Origin: Chitinophagaceae bacterium
GTDB taxonomy: Bacteria; Bacteroidota; Bacteroidia; Chitinophagales; Chitinophagaceae
NCBI GenBank assembly: GCA_003151295.1
Contig: PLXD01000259.1
Span: 1 to 8,955, forward strand
Direction of reading: 5' to 3'
DNA: 8,955 nt
Every line of letters starts with the position of its first letter. Position 1 is the stretch's first letter. Positions 5,679 to 8,955 of the stretch are shown piece after piece. The position numbers and the translations under genes are program-made. The notes beneath the pieces were generated by a model that had not been told where the DNA came from, searched no databases, and was given only the letters and a program-made list of their open reading frames with translations.

Positions 5679-6965
5679 TTATAATTTATTAGTATTTTCA
5701 AATAAGGGGTTCGTACTTGCAATTAACGGTATCGAAACAACAAAAACAGCACCTTCATCCACTTTTCCCCGTGCCGAAATGAAGCCTTTGTGTTTCTCGG
5801 CGATCTTCTTGCAAAGCGCCAGGCCGATACCGGTGCCCTCATATTCTGCATTGGCATGAAGCCGTCTGAACATATCGAATATCTGTTCTGCATATTTCTG
5901 ATCGAAACCTATTCCGTTGTCCCCGACAAATATCCTGCAATAACGTATCTCACCGGCTTCTTTTCCGGCAGATCCGTTATTTCCATTGATCCCTTGCCCT
6001 ATTTCGGCATGGATCGTAATACGGGGTGCTTCATTCTTCTTACAGTATTTTAATGCATTGCCGATCAAATTGGAGAACAATGGACGCATCAGCACGGGGT
6101 TGACAGGGAGAACGGGTAGCTCTCCGACAATGATCTCCGCTTTTTTTTCACTGACTTCAACATCCATTTCTGAGAGGACTTCCTGCAGCAGCAGGTTCAG
6201 GTCGGTATCACTGAAAAAATCCTTTTCGACCAATATCCGCGAGAATTTCAGGATATCGTTGATCAGATCCTGCATCCTGTTAGAGACGTGCTGAATACGG
6301 TTGATATATATCTTTCCGTCTTCGGGAAGACTATCTTTGCAGACGATTGACAGCCTGTCACTGAACATACGGATCTTTCGTAGGGGAGCCTGCAGGTCAT
6401 GGGAAGCCATGAAGGCGAAAAGATCCAGGTCCTTATTGGCTGTTTCCAGCCTGGATATTTTTTCCAGCAACTGCCTGTTTAGTTCTTTTACCTTTTCTTC
6501 CGACGATTTCCTGTCATTGATCTCCATTTCCAGGCTCCGGTTGATAGCCGTAAGCTTTTGCTCCTGCGCCAGTAGCTGATGATTCTTCCGGGAGAGGTCG
6601 ACGAAAACGGAGACTTTGGCCCGCAGCAATTGGGGGTTGATCGGTTTATAGATATAATCGACGGCCCCGGCCCGGTAGCCTTTAAAAATATTTTCCTCCC
6701 CATAATTGTTCGCTGTAATGAAAATGATCGGGATATGCCGCAACTTTTCCCTTTCGTAGATGAGGGAGGCGGTTTCAAATCCGTTCAGGTTGGGCATTTG
6801 CACATCCATCAGGATCAGCGCAAAATCGAATTCCGTCAGCAGGATCTTCAACACCTGCCGGCCTGAACCTGCTTTGACCACCTTATAGCCATCCGGTTCC
6901 AGGATGCCTTCGATGGATAGCAGGTTGTCCTCCCGGTCATCAACTAACAATATTTTTGGGTGCAT
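5679..6965 (-). CDS. Soluble REC-histidine kinase with coiled-coil linker
   Basis: A 428-residue kinase with an N-terminal receiver: Asp9/Asp10, phospho-acceptor Asp54 in LILMDVQMP, Thr84, Lys107. Residues about 123-182 are charged and heptad-like (QEQKLTAINRSLEMEINDR and on), a predicted coiled coil that should pass the signal. HisKA reads FMASHDLQAPLRKI with His189, the phytochrome-kinase-like form. The HATPase_c domain has LIGNALKY (Asn303), DNGIGF (Asp349), FDMFRRLH and GTGIGLAL (377-384); a Gly/Asn-rich loop (323-338) interrupts it, as is common. No PAS, GAF or membrane segment is present, so phosphorylation of its own receiver is the apparent input. The gene starts at 6965, 36 bp after the end of the hybrid-kinase remnant, and precedes the REC-PAS kinase by 11 bp: one operon. 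REC-coil-HisKA proteins of this type often sit beside large hybrid kinases, which fits the remnant upstream. Confidence 0.93.
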   Translation of the reverse strand: MHPKILLVDDREDNLLSIEGILEPDGYKVVKAGSGRQVLKILLTEFDFALILMDVQMPNLNGFETASLIYEREKLRHIPIIFITANNYGEENIFKGYRAGAVDYIYKPINPQLLRAKVSVFVDLSRKNHQLLAQEQKLTAINRSLEMEINDRKSSEEKVKELNRQLLEKISRLETANKDLDLFAFMASHDLQAPLRKIRMFSDRLSIVCKDSLPEDGKIYINRIQHVSNRMQDLINDILKFSRILVEKDFFSDTDLNLLLQEVLSEMDVEVSEKKAEIIVGELPVLPVNPVLMRPLFSNLIGNALKYCKKNEAPRITIHAEIGQGINGNNGSAGKEAGEIRYCRIFVGDNGIGFDQKYAEQIFDMFRRLHANAEYEGTGIGLALCKKIAEKHKGFISARGKVDEGAVFVVSIPLIASTNPLFENTNKL

Positions 6966-7001
6966 GAAGAGGATTTAGCTGCATGAATGATTGATTGGAT
7001 A

Positions 7002-7497
7002 TTATTTATAGAACCATACGCGCATCAGGGATAATAGCTGATCAATTTTCAGGGGTTTGGTGATATAATCCGAAGCACCCGCTTTGATACATTTCTGCCG
7101 GTCGCCGTTGATGAGATTGATAGCGTCCCACGTTCTCTTCCAACAGGTGTTCCAGCGAATTCACGCCTTTCATGAGGACCCTATTGGAAGTGTGGTTCAG
7201 GTGGTGAAGCTCCTTTTTAGAGAAGTCCTTTGCCGAATATACGATAACGGGGGTATGTTTCTTCTTTATTTCGCTGACCTGGTTAAGGATCTTCATCTTT
7301 TCCTTTTTATCAGGAATGTCCGTTTCATTACGGTCTATTTCATAGAAAGCATGTTTTGCCGGATTACTGTTATTCTTAGGATCCCTTTTCGGCAGATTGT
7401 TTTTCGGAGGCGATGCGATAGCAGGTTCCTCCTTATCAACTATTTGACGGGCGGCGCCTTTTGGGATTATTTTTTTATTTATCTTACTGGCTGACAT
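7002..7497 (-). pseudogene. Decayed C-terminal end of a large multi-receiver hybrid histidine kinase
   Basis: Two pieces in different frames. Piece 1 starts at ATG 7497 and runs as a 151-residue frame to a stop at 7042. Its first 75 residues are Lys/Asn/Pro-rich and unrecognised; residues 82-121 (TPVIVYSAKDFSKKELHHL, then [16 protein letters not shown]) match, from memory, the end of the penultimate receiver of HAMP-repeat hybrid kinases ('PVIVYTGKEL...KGVRSPERLLDE'). After about 7130 this frame reads nonsense. Piece 2, in a different frame from 7127 to the stop at 7002-7004, encodes the last 41 residues of a receiver: [14 protein letters not shown] with its conserved Lys, ending [11 protein letters not shown]. 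In intact proteins roughly 80-110 residues, including the phospho-acceptor Asp, lie between these pieces. So the terminal receiver has lost its front part and its frame. It heads the kinase operon. A functional 151-residue protein from piece 1 cannot be excluded. Confidence 0.72.
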
Positions 7498-7522
7498 AGA
7501 TATTTAACATTTTATCATCCTT

Positions 7523-7530
7523 CAAATTTA
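7523..7530 (-). promoter_or_regulatory. Possible -7 element of the kinase operon
   Basis: On the minus strand the bases read TAAATTTG, a full match to TAnnTTTG. The nearest TTTG (7549-7546) is only 15 bases upstream, shorter than usual, so the -33 assignment is unsure. Transcription from here would give a leader of roughly 20 bases before the ATG at 7497. Confidence 0.4.
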
Positions 7531-7567
7531 ACTTATTATAAAAAACAAAAAAATAGTCCAAAACCGT

Positions 7568-7595
7568 GATTATGGCACAATTGGCAAGATTATGG
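7568..7595. repeat. GATTATGG direct repeat, 20-bp period
   Basis: GATTATGG occurs at 7568-7575 and 7588-7595, exactly 20 bp apart, about two helical turns, in the divergent region between the kinase block and the lone receiver gene. Such spacing suits a regulator dimer or two adjacent sites; this is inference. Confidence 0.4.
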
Positions 7596-7634
7596 TTTAT
7601 ATTACTGAAAATGGGAAAAAAAATCCTATCACTA

Positions 7635-7652
7635 AGGCCCTGACCCGGGCCT
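7635..7652. repeat. GC-rich hairpin in the divergent leader region
   Basis: AGGCCC and GGGCCT (7635-7640 and 7647-7652) form a 6-bp GC-rich stem around TGACCC. About 11 bases later comes a run of five T. It could be a weak plus-strand terminator or attenuator ahead of the receiver gene. Confidence 0.35.
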
Positions 7653-7694
7653 GAAAGGAGTATTTTTAAAATGATCAGCGCATTAAACTCAATC

Positions 7695-7708
7695 GAATGA
7701 AATCATTC
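7695..7708. repeat. GAATGA-AA-TCATTC inverted repeat
   Basis: Six-base perfect arms with a two-base centre, ending 35 bases before the receiver ATG at 7744. Size and position fit an operator for the receiver gene, without other support. Confidence 0.4.
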
Positions 7709-7743
7709 TAACACGAACAATAGCCTGGTACAACCCATCATTT

Positions 7744-8166
7744 ATGAAAAACAACTCTTCGAATCTCATATTTATCGTGGATGACGATCCGGACGACCGG
7801 CAGATCATATTAGACGCTTTTCTGGAGAACAGTCCCCAGATCGATTATGTTTTCATCGAGAACGCGGAAGCCCTGCTGGAGAACCTATATTCGGATCAAT
7901 CAGATTATCCGTCGCTGATCCTACTGGACCTGAATATGCCCGGTATGCTCGGATTACAGGCGCTTAAAGAGATCCGAAGCAATAAGAAATTCAGTCATGT
8001 CCCTATCATCGTGCTCACCACCTCGATCCTTCATCAGGACCGGAAGACCTCTTACGAATTAGGTGCCTGTTGCTTCCTGAAAAAACCGGACTCTTACCAT
8101 CAACTGGTCGACATCACTCAATCGATCCTGAAACTCTGGCTAACCGATATTCAGATGATCTTGTAA
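7744..8166 (+). CDS. Stand-alone receiver (CheY/Rcp1-like response regulator)
   Basis: A 140-residue protein made only of a receiver domain. After a short polar N-terminus it reads FIVDDDPDDRQ with the Mg-binding acids at Asp13-15. Phospho-acceptor Asp62 lies in LILLDLNMPGM, the Thr switch in PIIVLTTS (Thr92/93), and the conserved Lys114-Pro115 in CFLKKPDSY. The PDDR acidic stretch and the long alpha1-beta2 loop (ENSPQIDYVFIEN) resemble Rcp1-type receivers that partner phytochrome-like kinases, consistent with the SHDLQAPLR kinase transcribed divergently from the same region. There is no output domain, so it acts by protein contact or as a phosphate shuttle. ATG 7744 is the natural start; no strong ribosome site precedes it. 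The gene is monocistronic and followed directly by a palindrome. Confidence 0.92.
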   Translation: MKNNSSNLIFIVDDDPDDRQIILDAFLENSPQIDYVFIENAEALLENLYSDQSDYPSLILLDLNMPGMLGLQALKEIRSNKKFSHVPIIVLTTSILHQDRKTSYELGACCFLKKPDSYHQLVDITQSILKLWLTDIQMIL

Positions 8167-8191
8167 AAGTGTGGAAATATTTCCACACTTT
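8166..8191 (+). terminator. 26-bp perfect palindrome after the receiver gene, likely terminator
   Basis: The sequence from AAAGTGTGGAAAT to its exact reverse complement is uninterrupted and begins on the last base of the receiver stop codon. As RNA it would fold as an 11-bp stem with an ATAT loop ending in UUU, so it plausibly terminates the receiver transcript. The lack of any spacer would also allow a protein-binding site. Confidence 0.65.
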
Positions 8192-8265
8192 CTCGAAATA
8201 GTCTCATCATCGATTCAGGCAAAGGTTTTCATTCACCAGTCCTTAACAAAATAGGGTTGCATTCA

Positions 8266-8281
8266 GGGCACTTAAATTGCA
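8266..8281 (+). promoter_or_regulatory. Candidate sigma-54 (-24/-12) promoter
   Basis: GGGCACT-TAAA-TTGCA aligns to the sigma-54 consensus TGGCACG-N4-TTGCW with the essential GG (8267-8268) and GC (8279-8280) at the required spacing; only the first T and the seventh G differ. Transcription would begin near 8292, about 16 bases before the ATG at 8308. A one-mismatch -7 box for the primary sigma factor (TAACTTTA, 8283-8290) overlaps just downstream but lacks a well-spaced -33 element (the nearest TTG is 23 bases upstream). Confidence 0.55.
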
Positions 8282-8307
8282 CTAACTTTAATATTAAATC
8301 AGGTAAT

Positions 8308-8655
8308 ATGAGAAAGATATATTTTCCGATCCTGATACTATTTGTTCTTTTCTCCGCAGGACATTTACATGCGCAGACTTATAAAACAACGCGTGCCACA
8401 GAAGATAGTATCGGACACATCGTGTTGAAGCCAACAGTACTCCAGCGCGGGGGTGAGTTATTCGTTGAACAATACCGCAAGGAACCTTTCATCCTCAATT
8501 TCTTTAATGAGGAAGGGGCGAGGGTCGCAACTTACCTGGTACGCGACAACTCTTTCTACGTTAATACATCCGGATGGGGAAGGGGTATTTACTTTTATTA
8601 CGCGACGGATGCCTTTCATCCCTTTATCGATTCCGGAAAGATATTGGTCTTATAA
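8308..8655 (+). CDS. Small secreted protein consisting mainly of a T9SS type A-like C-terminal sorting domain
   Basis: A 115-residue protein. Residues 1-22 (MRKIYFPILILFVLFSAG then HLHA) are a clear Sec signal peptide with likely cleavage before Gln23. The mature part, about 93 residues, follows the layout of the type A sorting domain of the type IX secretion system: a 'PTVLQRGGEL' lead-in where cargo proteins have 'PNP...g..l', then strands with FFNEEGARV, then GRGIYFYYAT (the 'GvYfl' signature), ending GKILVL at the very C-terminus. No separate cargo domain precedes it. It should be exported to the periplasm and possibly carried across the outer membrane. A TTG start at 8257 would add 17 unlikely residues; the ATG at 8308 directly begins the signal peptide and follows the -24/-12 candidate by a suitable distance. 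Its stop is 3 bp from that of the convergent gene. Confidence 0.85.
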   Translation: MRKIYFPILILFVLFSAGHLHAQTYKTTRATEDSIGHIVLKPTVLQRGGELFVEQYRKEPFILNFFNEEGARVATYLVRDNSFYVNTSGWGRGIYFYYATDAFHPFIDSGKILVL

Positions 8656-8658
8656 GAC

Positions 8659-8955
8659 TTACTCCACCGGCTCCAGCAGGATTGATTTCAGGTTGAACAA
8701 TTCTTTTCCATGTTGACCGGGGGCTAGACCGATGTTATAGAGTCCTGCATGCGTGATGGTGATGATCGCAACGGGATGCCTGATAAAAAGTATGGGTTTG
8801 TTCTCCTCCAACGCGGAGGTCCGCAGGGTTTCAAACTTATATTCTTTTTCATTCAATAGAACAGACCCCTCCTGTCCGCTATTTTCCTGTGGGCAGGCAT
8901 ATTCAAGCAATACCTTATAATCTCCCGGATCGGTGATCCTCACTAAGAACGTGAT
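8659..8955 (-). CDS. C-terminal part of a larger protein, possibly alpha-L-fucosidase (GH29), partial
   Basis: The last 98 residues of a gene that begins beyond the right edge; the frame is open to the final base. The visible part looks like a terminal beta-sandwich: VRITDPGDYKVLLEYACP, GQEGSVLLNEKEYKFETL, ILFIRHPVAIITITHAG, and a closing ELFNLKSILLEPVE. From memory this resembles the C-terminal domain of bacterial alpha-L-fucosidases of family GH29 ('GxYkVxLeYac...GQeG', 'ELFNLKsv.LePv'). The catalytic barrel is not in the window, so the enzyme call rests on this domain only; another glycosidase or carbohydrate-binding protein sharing the module is possible. Confidence 0.55.
   Translation of the reverse strand: MTFLVRITDPGDYKVLLEYACPQENSGQEGSVLLNEKEYKFETLRTSALEENKPILFIRHPVAIITITHAGLYNIGLAPGQHGKELFNLKSILLEPVE

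Noticed and set aside
5524..6866. Several plus-strand and one extra minus-strand frame within the REC kinases
   Set aside because: All are antisense or out of phase to kinases with complete H, N, G1, F and G2 boxes.
7573..7588. TGGCACAATTGGCAAG as a sigma-54 promoter
   Set aside because: The GG-to-GC spacing is two bases too short for -24/-12 recognition on the plus strand, and the minus strand does not fit either.
7671..7700. Nine-codon leader frame after an AAAGGAG site
   Set aside because: Too short to support; the ribosome-site spacing is long and Bacteroidota rarely depend on such sites. No attenuation logic, such as repeated codons, is present.
8453..8716. 87-residue plus-strand frame overlapping the T9SS-CTD-like gene
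   Set aside because: It is an out-of-phase shadow of a gene with a signal peptide and sorting-domain features.
1..8955. CRISPR array, tRNA, rRNA, insertion sequence or phage genes
   Set aside because: Looked for by eye on both strands; no regularly spaced repeats, cloverleaf-like sequences, transposase motifs or terminal repeats with target duplications were seen.

Overview
The window looks like chromosome from a Bacteroidota species, most likely near the Chitinophagaceae. Grounds seen in the sequence: genes lack strong Shine-Dalgarno sites and often follow AT-rich leaders; a matching TTTG / TAnnTTTG promoter pair (the Bacteroidota primary sigma pattern) lies upstream of the pyruvate dehydrogenase gene; one small secreted protein is built almost entirely from a type IX secretion (T9SS) C-terminal sorting-type fold; and protein family styles (the 'ISGLGADERIF' hydrolase N-terminus, the AHSA1-like SRPBCC protein, the HTH-less sigma-54 activator) resemble Chitinophagaceae homologues as I remember them. 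The genus cannot be fixed from the sequence alone.

Layout, left to right. (1) 1-1757, minus strand: a sigma-54-dependent response regulator lacking a DNA-binding domain, followed 28 bp downstream by an alpha/beta hydrolase that runs off the left edge. (2) 1758-2483: an accessory gap with a long imperfect inverted repeat, a possible broken small lipoprotein gene, short direct repeats and hairpins, a 45-residue single-helix membrane protein, and a strong bidirectional terminator. (3) 2484-3470, minus strand: pdhB, pyruvate dehydrogenase E1 beta, with its own promoter; diverging from it is a SRPBCC-fold protein (3778-4206). (4) 4210-7497, minus strand: a signalling block of two soluble histidine kinases, each with an N-terminal receiver domain and 11 bp apart, preceded by the decayed C-terminal end of what was probably a very large multi-receiver hybrid kinase. 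(5) 7744-8166, plus strand: a stand-alone CheY/Rcp1-like receiver, divergent from the kinase block and closed by a 26-bp perfect palindrome. (6) 8308-8655, plus strand: the small T9SS-CTD-like secreted protein, preceded by a good -24/-12 (sigma-54) promoter candidate. (7) 8659 to the right edge, minus strand: the C-terminus of a larger protein, possibly a GH29-type alpha-L-fucosidase.

How the parts may work together (inference): five genes or gene remnants belong to two-component signalling, and none of the intact ones has a membrane segment, so they should sense internal cues or be wired by phosphotransfer. Two kinases and a lone receiver in divergent transcription could form a short phosphorelay. 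The only recognisable output protein is the sigma-54 activator, and the only convincing sigma-54 promoter in a gene gap lies in front of the T9SS-CTD-like protein. A link between them is attractive but untested. I found no rRNA, tRNA, CRISPR array, insertion sequence or phage gene. I did not find a demonstrably new system; the best leads are the HTH-less activator with the -24/-12 site, the CTD-only protein, and the hybrid-kinase remnant.
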